DNA of 64,000 nucleotides from Powellomyces hirtus (GCA_025526995.1 JAHLKG010000005.1:1364001-1428000); one strand, 5' to 3'; positions 37,668-50,318 are shown, counted from the first letter of the stretch. The notes: generated from the sequence alone by a model not told the origin. Program-made: numbers and translations.

Positions 37668-40155
37668 CTACTGGTCCTTGATCTCTTCGGCGTTCTTGCT
37701 ACCATCCTTCTGGCTGAGATACTTCTTCTCAAGGACGTCCTTGCGCTGGACATATTCGTCGCTCAGACCCTTCATGATCTTCAGGTAGGCTTCCTCCTTC
37801 TTCTCGGTCGCTCTCTGCTTTTCCCAGCCAATGCCCCAAACCTCGGACCGTTTGGGGAACAGTATCATCATGTCTTTCAGAGCTCGCTCGAGGGAGTCGC
37901 GGAATGTGAAGCTGTTGGTGTCTTTGCAGCTCCTCTTGGAGGAAATCGAGAATTTGAGGTTGTCCTTGTCAATGGCATAGTTGATTCCGTAACCGTCAGG
38001 TACCACGGGACCGAATCCACCATAGAACCAACGTCCAGGAGACATGTTACTAGTGGAGAGCTTGAACCACATCGACTTGAGATAGGAAGAATCATTGAAG
38101 AGTGTGGCTTTGTCCTTTTCGCCGTCTTTGATCATGCATCGAAGACCCATCATGTGGCGATCAATTCCACGGCCAAACGTGGCCTCCTTCATGTAATTAC
38201 TCTGAGATTTGATGGCCTTTCTGAACAGCTCACGCTTGTCGTCATACTATTGGAACACAAGCAATCAGTTTGTTTAAGTCAACATATCCTGAGGTTGTGA
38301 CACACAGACATACCAGGATATCATCGTTGTCAAAGCTTGACACGAAAGCCCACGTGTCACTGGTCATACTCCTTCCAGTCTCCGTTCGTCCGTGCAGGAA
38401 CAATCTTGTAGAGGCTGACTCATACACGGCAGTGGGAGCACTAGGTTTGCCATTTGCGTTGGGGTACCGGGCCCATGCCAGCTGCATTGCCAGCTGCACG
38501 TACGCGTCAGGGCTTGACTTGGCTGCAAGATATAGCAGTCAGACTTATTGCCCATACCTCCTAGCCCTTTGAGATCAGCAATTTTCTACGCACCAATTTC
38601 CTTGATGTATCGAGAACCGTAGATGTCCGTCTGCAGCAGGCAGCTTTCGGTATCTTCAATGAGTGCGGACGCTGTTTTTCGGGCTTCGGCCATGAGACTC
38701 TTGACCGTGTCGTTGATGGTCCATTTGATCTTTTGTGGCGCAGGAAGACCAGTGCCCTCTACGTTTGCTGGATCGACTGCGGGCTCTCTGTAACAGCCAT
38801 CAGCATTTCGTTTTCCCAGCTGATCAGAACAAGTCCCAAGCCTTACCTGGACAGAATGAAATCGAAGATCTTTCCAGGAATGACAGCATCGGCGGGAGTG
38901 TGCTGATTGAGAGTAGATGAGCAAGAGATCAACAAGCGATGCAAAGTAGTGCAACAGTACCTCGCCGTTGACACCAGCGCGTCCGTTGGGTGCAACAATC
39001 AGTTGCATAGCTTTGTCGAACCAACGATTACTCGCATCGTTGTTGTGGAAAATTTGTCGGTGAGATACGTCGAGGTTTTTGGAAAGCGAGCGATTGTCAA
39101 GGCACACCGCAAAAAGGGCGTCATTTATGATATCCAGGTTGTCCACGTTGGTGTCACTAATCTTGCGCAGTTCCTCGTGCGCCTTCTGCCACGTGTCTCG
39201 ATGACCAGCCGTCAGAATGCCAACAGCAGGCTCCCGGGTGCTGTGGAGACTGTCCTCTCCGACCGCATACAAAGCTTTCTCTAGCTCTTTCAGAGACACG
39301 CGAGATCCATCGGCGCGCATGACATCGACTTTGTAGATCTGATCATTCGTCATGACAATCACATGCTTGGCTTTGGCAGGCCAGACGGTGCGGATCGTGT
39401 CAGGGTTTCCCGGCAATCGCGACGCGCCAAACTGTGATTTGTATTGGTTCATGTCAAGCGGTGCGTCTTTCATGTATTCGGCAGGCAGACGCTCAGTGTC
39501 GACCAGCTCTTTGAAGTTCAGCATGTTGCTGATCAGGCCGGCTGCACGCTGGATCTGGAAGGTTGTGAGAACTCCCTTCGGTGGTGGTTTACGGAGGAGA
39601 TCTTTCGGGTGGGCAGGGTGGTCGACAAACTGGCACCACCAGTTCACGTTGATCAAACTAGGTTCTCTCCATTCGAGGTATGCCTTGTTCAACCAAATGT
39701 CCTCCAACCATGAGTTCTACCAAAGCAAAACGCATGTGTCAGCTATTGGCATTCCGTCCCAAAAAATCCTAGGTCCCGGCATCACCTTTTGCTCTTTTTC
39801 GTAACTCTGAAGACGGCCTTGTAGGACCTCACCAAAACCTCCCGGGCCGGTGAAAGCCTTTACGACTGACTCTGTTTCCTGGTATTCGGTTTCGCTCAAC
39901 AACGGCTTGCAGCTGGCAAGATACTTTTGCGACAGGTTCTCCAGCGTGGGGATAGGCAAGCGAGGAAGTTTGGACTGGTTATCAAATGTTTTGACGACCG
40001 GCGTCGAAAATAGGCGGCTGGGAAATGACACCATCCATTTAAATCTTTGTTCTTTGCGACAACCACCGCAGACCCTGGTTCTTTAACCACTTTATGAACA
40101 ATACATACCGTTGTGGCCGTAAAGCCAGAAGTCGGGGAGCTCGGAGCAGGACCAT
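37668..40155 (-). CDS. CAT2: Carnitine O-acetyltransferase
   Basis: Moves acetyl groups between CoA and carnitine, linking peroxisomal/mitochondrial acetyl-CoA pools. ATG 40155 begins MVLLRAPRLLALRPQ and splices to RLFSTPVVKTFDNQSKLPRL, a mitochondrial-like presequence, then LPIPTLENLSQKYLASCKPL. Family blocks follow: WLNKAYLEWREPSLINVNWW, HVIVMTNDQIYKVDV, and the catalytic His in GE|HTPADAV, with an intron immediately before the histidine (near 38900). The CoA/carnitine region appears as YVQLAMQLAWARYPNANGKP, the STxTSx-type TAVYESASTRLF, and RTETGRS. The C-terminal exon has ATFGRGIDRHMMGLRCM and SSKRSCKDTNSFTFRDSLER. It ends EEIKDQ, so a C-terminal peroxisomal signal is absent. About seven exons. 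Confidence 0.93.
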
Positions 40156-41120
40156 TCTGACCAGGTGATGAATGTCCGTTACGGGAATGTAAAATGCGCT
40201 AGACAGCCACGGCGACGATCGGGACGTGGCAACCCCTCGTGCCTCGCAATGGGTTACACAGCCACATCTACTGCGGTACGCGTTAGTTGAACGTCTTTTC
40301 ACATTGTTGCATTCAACGAGTTCAGATGAAGCGCAAGGCGTATGTCTTTGTCCGGACCAGGAAGAGGGGAGGGGGGTGGTACCAACAGATGAACGGCTAA
40401 GAATCAGTCAATGAGATGAATACATTGCACAGCATCTGTTTGACTTATCGCCACTCAGCTGCCTCTCACAACTTGACAGCTCTTGTAGAAACATGAAATC
40501 GATATCAAGTCTGTGTCCGTGCAATGCATATACTGCTACCACATAACTGTTGTGTATGCCCCAGGTTCTTATGCAGCTACTGTAATAGGGTGTAGTACTA
40601 ATAGGACGCTGACTGTGCATACGAAAACTTCCATTCGGCGCTAATGAACGCTAAAGCGTATGTGTTGCTTGCATGGCTACTTTATCTGACGCTCGAGAGT
40701 CCGTGTGAAGGGGCGGATAGAGGAAGGCTGACGAGATAATAGGATTGATGGGCTTTCCGCATTTCTCAATTTCGCAGAGCTCTATTTTGGATCAAAGTTG
40801 CGAGTCCTGTAACTGGGGCTATGAGATCATACCGCTCTCTCAAACTATGCTTACATCCGACAAAGAAGGGAGTTCGTGGCATTGCTCATGGGGCTATCAT
40901 GATACTGTCAATCGAAAGGAAAACGGGAACGCGTGCCGTCTCAACGCGTGCAGGTCACTCTTATTAGAGCAGGACGAGAACAACAAAAGTTGTCGGCCAA
41001 GACTTTTTCCATTTCCGAACAGGCACACCTAGGGTCTCTTTTCTCAATTCTGTTGGGACATGAACTGCTCCTTTTTTTGATGCATAGACAAAGTACTTTG
41101 AACCAAGTTTCCACACAACA
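40156..41120. other. Divergent intergenic region
   Basis: Some 965 bases between the carnitine acetyltransferase start (-) and the O-methyltransferase start (+). Nothing recognisable on either strand apart from a CA-rich and purine-rich patch near 40355-40380. Confidence 0.45.
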
Positions 41121-42380
41121 ATGACCAGCACGGTGAGTGATGGTTTAACGGTGGCATCCGCATTTTCTGTTTGCTAACATTGCTCTCTACAACCCGCAGC
41201 TAATATACGATCATCTTATGGCCAACCGGCGCACCGCCTTGCTTATGGTCGCCGTAAAGCTCAACCTCTTCACCCATCTTGCGCGGCGAGTCCCGCCCAC
41301 CATTCACGCCAGCGATGTGGCGGCGACATACGATATGACCCTGCGCGGCGCGGATGCAATGCTCGTAGGGCTGCATTCTATGGGTTTGCTGAAGCGGTGT
41401 GCGGAGCAGCCAGCATCGGGCCCGGCACCCGCAGAGTTCTCATACAAGGAACCATACGCGCTGACGGCCGAGTCTGAGCGCGAACTGGTCGCAGACAGCC
41501 CGCACTATCTCGGCCATCTCATCAACATGGACGCGACCGGATACCTGACTCCCGACAATCTGTTGGAAAGCATGAAGCGCGGCAAGCCGCAAGTGCATGG
41601 CAATGTCGACCCGTGGGAGAAGCAGGAAGAGGACACGGAGCTCAACACAATGTTCACGTTGGGAATGAGGTCCATATCCATCGTTCCTGCAGTCGCCCTG
41701 CGGAAACAGACAAAGGTCTTTGCCGACCGCAAAGTCGTGCTGGACGTGGGCGCCGGTCCGGGCGTGCACCTCGCAGAGATATTGAAAGAGTGGCCTCGGA
41801 TGAACGCTGTCTACTTTGACCTTCCCAAAGTCTGCCAGATCAACAGGTACTGGAAACCGCCGCAATCCCACTGTGCAAGTCGCCGATCTCAAACAACCCC
41901 TCCTCCATGCTTACAATTCTCAATCTGTAAATTTTATCCCTCAGGCCATACCTGGACCAGCAGGGCGTTGCAGATCGAATCGAAATGAAGTCTGGCTCCA
42001 TGTTCAAAGACCCGTTCCCCACCCTCCACGGTCCATCGGGCCACGCAGTCGACACGGTCATTCTCTCGCAGATCCTGCACGACTGGCCAATCGACGTCGG
42101 AGCCACCCTCCTTGGCAAAGCATATGACGCGCTCGCCCCAGGCGGGATCGTCGTCATCCACGAAAAGCTCCTCAACGACACGCGCTCCGGGCCTATATCC
42201 ACCGCTATGGTTTCGGTTGATATGCTATTGTGGACCGAGGGACAGCAATACACTGCCAAAAAACTAATGAACATGTTGCTGGCTGCTGGCTTTACCAACC
42301 CAGAATCTATCAACACAGTAGACTACTGGAGTATCACGCTAGCCGTTAAACCAAACGGAGCACCGACGGGGCAAAGATAG
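41121..42380 (+). CDS. SAM-dependent O-methyltransferase (class I, plant/fungal type)
   Basis: Transfers a methyl group from SAM to a small-molecule hydroxyl; the substrate is unknown. Three exons (41121-41132, 41200-41846, 41945-42380) give 364 residues. The N-terminal dimerisation domain has LIYDHLMANRRTALLMVAVK. Motif I for SAM is KVVLDVGAGPGVHLAEILK, followed by VYFDLPKVC. After the second intron come RIEMKSGSMFKDPFP, ILSQILHDWPIDVGATLLGK (the HDW motif with the catalytic-type His), and APGGIVVIHEKLLNDT. It ends with the GFTNPESINTV and WSITLAVKP pattern of the caffeate/hydroxyneurosporene methyltransferase fold. No biosynthetic cluster surrounds it. Confidence 0.9.
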
Positions 42381-42536
42381 ATGTGCTATAGTGAGTAGAT
42401 AGACCGTCCGTCAAAAGAGATAGAGCCGGACAGAGAGGAGTTTGTACCGCTACGGAGCATTTCAAACCATTTTGGCGTACTATCCGCTACATAGAAATGT
42501 ATCATTTCGAGATTATACAGAGCGATGACATCAACA

Positions 42537-42559
42537 CCCCCCCCCCCCCCCCCCCCCCC
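42537..42559. repeat. Poly-C homopolymer, 23 bases
   Basis: Uninterrupted run of 23 cytosines on the plus strand between two convergent genes (O-methyltransferase and CSC1-type channel). Exact length may be unreliable in an assembly. Confidence 0.9.
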
Positions 42560-42740
42560 AAGAAAAATAAAAACGATTGGGGTTTTTCTGATGCTTCCAC
42601 TGTCGGTAAATTTACACCCAACAAACAGGCAATCAAAGCGTTGTACACAAATATACACAAATCCCATGTACAGTAGTTTTACTCATTTCCAAGCGTATAT
42701 ACAAAAAAAGACCCCACCGCAAGGGTCCCACGCCGGGGGC

Positions 42741-45700
42741 CTATTTGTCAACGAGGGCCGTCATGCTGTCCGTGGAGCCTGCCGGCACCATACTGAGCAC
42801 GGAGCGGGAAAACGAAACTGCGCCAGCCTCGACATCATCATCATCAGCGTCGTCCTGCTGCGGGGTTAGGTTCTGGAAGGTGCCGTTGAGGTTGGTTACG
42901 GGGCGGTCTTCGGCAGGCAGGTCGGCGAGGGAGATCACGTCCGCGTCGTCGTCGCCGTCGTTGTTGTCGTCGTCGTCATGTTCATTGTCAATGACGAATT
43001 TGGTGGGTTGCTGGTCGTGGTGGGTCGTCACGTTCCATGTCGTGGGTTCCGTCGTGGCCTCGGGCCCATCGAGGTTCTCCATTTGGATGGCAGTATGCGG
43101 TTCTTGTTCAGCGAGACTTTTCGATCGCCGCACCCCTGCCGCCAAACCCGTCGTCGTCGTAGCTGCTGCTGCTGATATTCCGTCCGTCCCGTTATCACGC
43201 AGCGACGGGTGTGTGTTATTGTTCTTGTTATCCACTCTGCTCGGCAGCCCCCACCACGCCGCCATCGACACAGGGAGCCAGGGTCTCGGCATCGGCTTCG
43301 AAAAGATCGGATTGAGGTAGCTGGTCGGGTACCTATCCGCCGCATGCTGTTCCGCAGACGTGACGATATCCATGGGTGGCGGGGTGGTAGTAGTGGTGTT
43401 ATCCGGTCCCGCGGCGGAGGACGGCGGCCCTTTCGCATCGCTTTCAAGCGAGTCGAGCGACTCATCCACCACGATGGATTCTGTGGAAGTGTTGTTATGG
43501 CCCTCGTCCTCGCGACTGGCGTTGGGGTCCGTGGTGAGGGATTCGACGGACGATTCGGCGTGCGCGTCCTCCTCCCCATCGCCGCCGCGCGAGACCCGCG
43601 GCCCCGGTTCCGCAGCACCACTGAACCGGTCGAGGGGGATGAGATGGGTGCGGTTCTTGAAGACCGTCTGGCAGTATTTGTGGAAGATGATGGTGAGGAC
43701 GACGAGCGGGACGCAGAAGGCGGACGCTGTGGGGGCTGGTGAAAAATTGTAGGTTTTAGATGAGGTTTCTCCGAAATCCACCTGCGTGGATCTTTGGAAG
43801 CGGACTTACATTTCTTCAAAGCTAGAAGACCGGCCAAAAGGACCTGCGCTACACCCAACCCGACAGTACACCGATGAAAAGCCATGACCCAATCTACAAA
43901 GAAGAAGAAGACGCAAGAAGTCACATTTCTTCAGTTTCCCGAATCACATCCAGGGGGAAGAGTCTGGTGAGAAAAAAATGAACCACGATGCGACACTTAC
44001 GGTACCCATAACTCTCCCACTCTTTGACGTAAACAAACAGCAACTGATTTCGATACACGAACCAGCCGACCGCAAAGTACAATGCGCCAGGGAGGAGGAT
44101 CAGCGGCGCAATGGTGCTGTAACAGATGCAAATGACGAAAATCAACACGTGGATGGGGTATAAAAAGCCTGCGCGTGGGGGAAAAAAAAGGGGCAGAACT
44201 GTCAGCGCGCGCGTATATATATAAATATATATATATATATCAAAAGAATCCCCGGAAAGGGGGCGCGTGCTGTTTCCAACTTACCGTAGTTGAGATAGCT
44301 GGAGAAAATGGCGAGCTCGTTAAACTCTCTAGGCGTCTCGCAGAGCCACCGCCCGACCAGTTGGATGATCATGATGCCCGGCCGCAAAAGCTCCACTGGG
44401 AACAACATGAGGTTAAGAATGATCTAGAGCACGAGGGGTGATATATAGAGTGTCAGCAACGATGCATTTCTTCCCTTGTCGTTTCCTTTCGCTTCCCGAT
44501 CCCGAGTAACATTACATAGTTGAGGAAGAATGTAGCAGCAGAGGGCAAGAATTCCACGGCGAGATTGACGATGCTGATAGGGTTTTCCAAAAACTGGCCC
44601 GTGACTTTGATGATGGTTTGCGCAATCGTGAACACAAAAAAGATGTTGAAAAACAAAAAGAAAAAGTATTTGGACATGGTAGCGAGTTCCACGCTCGAGT
44701 TGGAGGGCAGCCCTTGTTGCATTGACATATCTAACATCAGATCAGAAGGGAGAGGAGTACCAAAGTTACACATTTGGCAGGTGATGACAACAAAGGGGAG
44801 GGATGTGAGGGGATGACTTACATTCAAAAATGTATGGAACAAGGAGGTTCAAACTGTTTATGACAATCGGCGGTCCGACCGTTTTTATGAGGAAATACAA
44901 GCGCGGGGTTTTGGCAATATTCATGACGAGTCCTTCAAACGCGGGTACTTTTGCCAACGAATCCAGACTCGTAAACGACGCAATCAAACTCGTCGGGATG
45001 ATCCAAAAAAAGGAGAAGAAAAACACCATGATGGTGATGGTCCACCCCTGGATGACTCTGCGCCAGCCAGGCATCGAGATATTGTCCCAAATGACATCCT
45101 GGACCGCGGGGGCGAGGGTGACCGACATGGGGATGATTTTTTCCGACGCGTGGATGAGGATCTGCGCGGCCATCTGCGCCGACTGCTGCGTTTTGAAAGT
45201 CACGAACCCGGCCGCATTCGATGCAATGGCGCTGCTGACTTTGGCTTCGTGTTGATACGCCGGTTCCGGAACATCCCCACACCCGACTTTGCGGAGATGC
45301 TTGAGCTTGACGGTGAGATCCGTCAGCTTTTGGGTATAATGGTCAATCTCGTCTTTTCCAAGGGAGAGCGACCATGTCGCGGATGCGGATTTCTTGGCAT
45401 TGGCTCGATGTCGGCGCCGTTGACGACGTTTTGGTCTCAGCCGCGCTAGACCCAGCTCATCGATCCCCATGTCTTGCAGATTCAGCGGCGAGGCCTGGAG
45501 TCGCAGCAATTCGCCCGGTGTATACCGCCGGCGCATCCGCTTCCCTTTCCGCTTATCCCGTTCGCGGTCAATGTTGATCAACCAGTGAACGTAGGCGCGC
45601 TCCAACAAACCGAGGGTCACGCGTCTCTGTTTCGTCATTCGCGACACCTTGTTGCCCGGATCGCGATCCATCGTCGCCCTCTCCACTGTTCCAATACCGA

Positions 45701-46681
45701 GCGCTTCAAAGTACGCTTTCAGCTTGGCGTCCGATTGCAGGTCCTCGGGCATGTTCTGCACGAGCACCGTTCGCAGCTGCACGAGTTCGCCTTTCCGCCA
45801 CGCGGGCGTCCGCTTGGTGGGCGATCTCACCGTCCCGTGGATGTAACTTGTCGCCAGATGCGCATAGTCCCGATATGAGGTAAAGAGGAAGTAGTAGGTA
45901 ACGAGGGACGCTGCGTAAGCGCAGACCACATGCGCCCAGAGAAACGATGATTCTTCTGGTACATTTGCGAACGAGTAGTTATCGAGATTCGCTTTCCCAA
46001 ACTTGACCCCTAATAGTACGTTTGAAAGTAAATGTCAGCCTCTCTTTCTTCAAGCGTGTGATCTCTTTTGATGTTGCGGCACGCAATGGTCCACATACGG
46101 CTGGTGGAGTTCTCTGCTCCCACGTCAATTCCGTCGTCATGGCCTGGTGGAGGCAGCGGTCCATGGCGGTTCGAATAATAGTTTATTGGTAGCAGAATAG
46201 GAATCAATAAACACACAAGGATCGCGATGATCGTAAAGCACATCTTCAGGAAGCGAAGAAACCTATATACAAACCGGAATGTCAAGAACGGGCACATGCC
46301 GCAGAAAACTCTGCTCCGAAAACCTCACATGACGGCATCAAGTCCAATATTCTCCGCAATATAGCTCTCCGGAAGCTGCCACACCGGCTTGACCCATCCA
46401 AACAACTCATACGGAATCGGGGGACTCTCCCGCCGATTGGTTTCGGTTCTCGTATACAGCACCCTCTTGAACCCGGGGCGTCGTCTCACACATTCATAGA
46501 TCAAAGTCGACGCAATGGCCACGGCACAGGCCACACTAAACCACAGCCATGCGCCGCTCACCGACGGGTCGGCGACATAGTACGCGCGTTGACGGCCGGG
46601 AAACGAAGGGAGTGGGATGGACCCGCTAACGGTGGGCGGCTGGGTGTCCGGGGTTGTGGGCGTGCCAGGGTCGCTTGACAT
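42741..46681 (-). CDS. CSC1: CSC1/OSCA-family (DUF221/RSN1_7TM) cation channel
   Basis: Predicted osmosensitive/mechanosensitive cation channel in the plasma or vacuolar membrane (TMEM63/OSCA relatives). ATG 46681 begins MSSDPGTPTTPDTQPPTVSG. Helix 1 is SGAWLWFSVACAVAIAS, then YELFGWVKPVWQLPESYIAE, typical of the family. The long cytosolic loop has TVLVQNMPEDLQSDAKLKAY, then a basic insert, then GFVTFKTQQSAQMAAQILIH and APAVQDVIWDNISMPGWRRV. The 7TM core follows (FFWIIPTSLIASFTSLDSLA; ENPISIVNLAVEFLPSAATF; TPREFNELAIFSSYLNYG; AVGWFVYRNQLLFVYV). The last exon (about 43760-42741) is a 300-residue hydrophilic tail with Asn/Thr/Asp-rich runs (NEHDDDDNNDGDDDADV). Eight or so exons. The gene diverges from APRT 300 bases away. 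Confidence 0.92.
44213..44240. repeat. TA-rich simple repeat in an intron
   Basis: A tatatatataaatatatatat tract within an intron of the CSC1-type gene. Confidence 0.8.
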
Positions 46682-46981
46682 GAGACGCTCTTTTGAGAGT
46701 GGGGTTTGGCGTCGGGTACCTCGACTGGATGGTTCTAGGGAAACAAAAAGTATGTTTCGTGTATACAAACCTGATGCGGCAAATTGAAAGTAACTCTTGG
46801 GTTTTTGTGGAGGTCCTCGCAAGGCGACTCGGATTCAGAATTCACACACGACGTCAGAGTCAAAATGCTGATGCTGAGTAAGCCGTGTTTTAACAATTTT
46901 TTGTGCCACTTCCAAAACAGGCTAACGATGCATAGCCGCGCTTTCCATTCGACTCTCGAGGTCGAATAACAAAGAACAACT

Positions 46982-47813
46982 ATGGCAGACGTACAGCTGA
47001 TCAAGAGCCTTTTAAAGGCCATCCCGGATTTTCCCAAGAAGGTATGCACGAGTCATCCATCGCAAGACGCAAACAACACTTTTCGCGACGCTAAACGTTG
47101 GGGGTAATTTTTTAGGGTATCCTCTTCCAAGACATCTTCCCAATCTTCCAGGACCCACTGGCCGTCGAGGTACGGCTACTCTTTCTTCTCTCACATAACA
47201 AAGCAAGACCCTCTGCTCATACGTCTTTGGTTCCCGCGCTCCGTCCAGACTCTCGTGACGCACATTGTCCACCACATCACCTCCAACAACCTGCGCCCCG
47301 ACGTTATAGTCGGTACGTCCGCACCGTATCTCCTCCCCGCCGCTACACACCTCCTCCTTACTACTTCTTTTTTTTCCGTCAGGTCTGGATGCCCGCGGTT
47401 TCCTCCTCGGCCCCTGGATCGCCAACCGGCTCTCGTGCGCCTTTGTCCCCGTCCGCAAGGCCGGCAAGCTGCCTGGTGCCACCACGCGCGTCGGATACGA
47501 GAAGGAGTACGGAACAGATTACTTTGAGATGCAGGCCGGCGCTGTCAAGTCGGGACAGCGCGTGGTTGTGTTGGACGATCTGATCGGTATGTGTCGGCAG
47601 ACCGTCTAGGCTTTTAACAAGTGGGCCACTGTGTGACTAAATGTGTGATAACTTTTTTCAGCCACGGGAGGAAGTGCCAAGGCGGCTGGCGATCTGATTG
47701 CCCAGAACAAGGGCACGACCGTAGAGTACATCTTCATTGTGGAACTCTCTGCCCTCAAGGGGTCCGCCAAGCTGAACGCGCCCACCTACTCGATCGTTCA
47801 GTTCGATGATTGA
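46982..47813 (+). CDS. APT1: Adenine phosphoribosyltransferase
   Basis: Purine salvage enzyme: adenine plus PRPP gives AMP and pyrophosphate. Five exons, 46982-47041, 47116-47169, 47249-47312, 47383-47586 and 47662-47813, give 177 residues, the usual length. It begins MADVQLIKSLLKAIPDFPKK, then GILFQDIFPIFQDPLAVE. The core VIVGLDARGFLLGPWIANRL and PVRKAGKLPGATTRVGYEKE are diagnostic. The PRPP loop VVVLDDLIATGGSAKAAGDL is intact but split by the last intron. It ends IVQFDD. The gene is divergent from the channel gene on its left and convergent with the desaturase on its right. Confidence 0.96.
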
Positions 47814-48191
47814 TTGCTGGAAAGCCCAATTTGAATCTTACGTCCTATTTGAACTTGGCCGCCGATTGGTTGTGGACATTTTTATGCAACTTGAGGGATT
47901 CTAAGAGGGGTAAAAGAAGTTAGCACTGACAAAAGGCTACATAGGGCATGTCCACAGAGGGTAGTGTAGCATTCACGCACATTCCGCAGAAGAAAAGCAA
48001 CTAGACATAGCAAAGCAAAATATATATTTATTGATGTCAAAATAAGCATTAATTAAAGAAAGAGAATGACGGTGCGTCAGACAAGCGGTTTCCCCGCCAG
48101 CGCGTCAAGGCAAGTTCCAAGGTCTATGTCTTGTTCTATGTAGAATCAAAGAAAGTCCATGGAGGAAAGCGATTGGAAGGCGATCGCAAGC
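47814..48191. other. Convergent 3' spacer, APRT / desaturase
   Basis: About 380 bases with AT-rich stretches (48015-48060) suitable for polyadenylation of both genes. No gene seen. Confidence 0.5.
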
Positions 48192-49626
48192 CTAGTCCTG
48201 TTTGACAGGACTGGCGGCGCTCGGCGCCTTCATCTTCCAGATCCTCTGTTCAGGCAACCACTCCAGGATGGGCCGCGTGAATTTGGTGTGGGACTTGATA
48301 AATTCAAGCAGTGGGAAGCCCTCGACCTTGCGGTAGGACTTGCCGAGGCTTTCAGCGACAGCAGGTGTCGCGTCCATCAAGCGATAGTGTGGGATGCTGG
48401 TGTAGAACAAGTGGTGCACGACGTGTCCGTCGGTGATGTTGTGCATCAGCTTGTCCAGGAGCCCGAATCCGTAAACGCGGTCAACAGTTTGGACGGCGCC
48501 TGTGGTGAAGGTCCAGTTCTCGTTAGAGTACACCTGAGTATCAGCGGTGTGATGCTGGAGGTAGGTGACAACGTAGAGCCACTGCAAATCAAGAAGGTTA
48601 CAATTGAGCAAACGTATGGGTTCAAGTCCGCAGGGACTTGTGAAACACTTACGGTGTTGTAAATCAACCAAGGAACGACGAACCCAACGCTGAACGCACT
48701 CCAGCTTCCAGCTGCGTATCGAATGGCGACAAGGTACGCCAGGACCACACCAGTGCTGATGACACACTGAACACGCTCTCGGTTGTTTCGGAAGAGCTTG
48801 CCCCATGGAACAAAGTGGCTGCCATCGGTCCAGCCAGCAAGAAGGTAGCCGAAAGTGTAGGCAAAAGGCACAAGCAGAGGCTGGTCCTTGAGAAACTTGG
48901 CTCCTGTGCTTTCTTCCGCGGGCGTGGACCATACGTGGGACATGTCCTTGTCCTTGTGGTTGTGGTAAGCGTGGTGCTGAGCGTGGGAGCGAGCCCATGG
49001 CCAGTAGGGAACAAGGAGGAAACCGTGGGAAAGATGGCCGACAACGGCGTTGATTGTCTTGTTGTCCGAGAAACTTCCATGCCCTGAGAAACAAAGGTGG
49101 ATGGGAATCAAGTGCGCAAATTCAGTCTCTGTTTTTCCATTCCCTGAAGGCATAGCGCATCTGATAGCACAACTCACCACAGTCGTGTCCAACGACGAAG
49201 AAGCTCCACATGAAAAATCCAACAACGTTGGCCCACACCACGTAGGCAGCCCACTCGGTCGCACCCCAGCTCACTCCGTGAAGGTAAGTCTTGTATCCGT
49301 AAAACAGACCGGCGAGCACAGCGGAATCCCACACAAAGTAGGCCATGCTGTGTGCGAGAGACTTTTCAAACACGTGGGCAGGCAGCGACTTCCGCAGAGC
49401 CCCAATGTTGACGTCGGAGCCAGGAAGATTGGCCTCGCGGGCCACGGTGGCCGCAGACACGGGTGCTTTGGGTCCTCCTATCAAAGCAAGAAAAAGAAAA
49501 GCCGGTCGAGATCAGCATTCCTGCAGCGGCTAATGGGGGACCGAGTGGCGACGACTGGGGAAGTCATCTCAACGGTATGGGGTCGGATGTTATACCTGGA
49601 GGCAAGGGGGTGTGTCGTTCAGCCAT
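48192..49626 (-). CDS. Membrane fatty acid desaturase, Delta12/omega3 (FAD2/FAD3) type
   Basis: Di-iron ER enzyme adding a double bond to 18-carbon acyl chains. ATG 49626 begins MAERHTPLPP, spliced to GGPKAPVSAATVAREANLPG. The three histidine boxes are all present: HDCGHGSFSDNKTIN (formed across an intron between HDCG and HGS), SHAQHHAYHNHKDKD and HVVHHLFYTSIPHYRLMDAT. The helices are FFMWSFFVVG, PWLIYNTWLYVVTYLQHH and the hydrophobic stretch around AAYVVWANVVGF. The C-terminus is KMKAPSAASPVKQD. Four exons. HDCGHG in the first box is like plant omega3 desaturases, whereas most fungal Delta12 enzymes have HECGHQ. The regiospecificity therefore cannot be settled from sequence. Confidence 0.93.
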
Positions 49627-49959
49627 GTTGGAGGGCGGGTGGAGGGATGGGCTGGAGGGAAGGAGGAGGGGGCGAATAGGGTTATGTATGGCCAGTTGCC
49701 AAAGGAGCGGAGGAGGAGTCGCCTGGCCGTTTTCGCGTTTGGTCAAGTCAGTCAGTCAGTGTATTTAGTCTACAGGGGCGACCAAGAGTGGCATTGTTGA
49801 TGGATGTCTCTCTCCCCTCCCTCTCTCTCTCTCCTTATTAGAAAGAAGGAAAGAAAAAAAAGACGCCGCCGCCGCGCCCGCCGCGTGGGTGGTTGTCTTG
49901 AAATCAACATGAAGAAATGGATGGACTGATTGATTGAAATTGATTGATTGACCCAGCCA

Positions 49960-50008
49960 TGCCATCCATTCCATCCATTCCAATCCATTCCAATCCATTC
50001 CAATGCAT
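49960..50008. repeat. CCATTCCAAT tandem repeat
   Basis: Units ccatccattc and caatccattc recur about five times with small variation, following a TGATTGAT-rich stretch. Confidence 0.75.
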
Positions 50009-50318
50009 TGTGGGGAAACTGCCGCCCCATCCATCCTACATTCATCATCCCTGTTTATAGTCTGACGCACGGTAATACCGTAGTCAACAATGGACTGTGG
50101 GGAAAACAAGTGCCATCAATCCCGCCGGTTGGTGGAGACCTTTGACATTAGAATCAACTTTGCTCAACAGCCGAATACGGTAGAGTCTAATTCACGTGCT
50201 TGATTTTGGGGAGCGTGATCAGATGAGATTCAGGTTAAAAAAAATTGTTACGTGCGTAGGAGGGCACTTTTTCGATCTTTGGACGTTGAAAATTAACGAC
50301 AAGGGGTGCATATATGCT

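Noticed and set aside
43028..43924. Long Arg/Pro-rich open frame of 298 codons on the minus strand
   Set aside because: It is a shadow frame of the last exon of the CSC1-type gene, overlapping its hydrophilic tail. The Arg/Ser-rich composition comes from the acidic-repeat coding strand read out of frame.
48600..48640. Possible tRNA gene because of a GGTTCAAGTCC B-box-like sequence
   Set aside because: No A-box or foldable cloverleaf is found at the right distance, and the site lies in a desaturase intron.
48446..49264. Desaturase frame of 272 residues read straight through introns
   Set aside because: The read-through breaks the third histidine box; the spliced model restores all three boxes.
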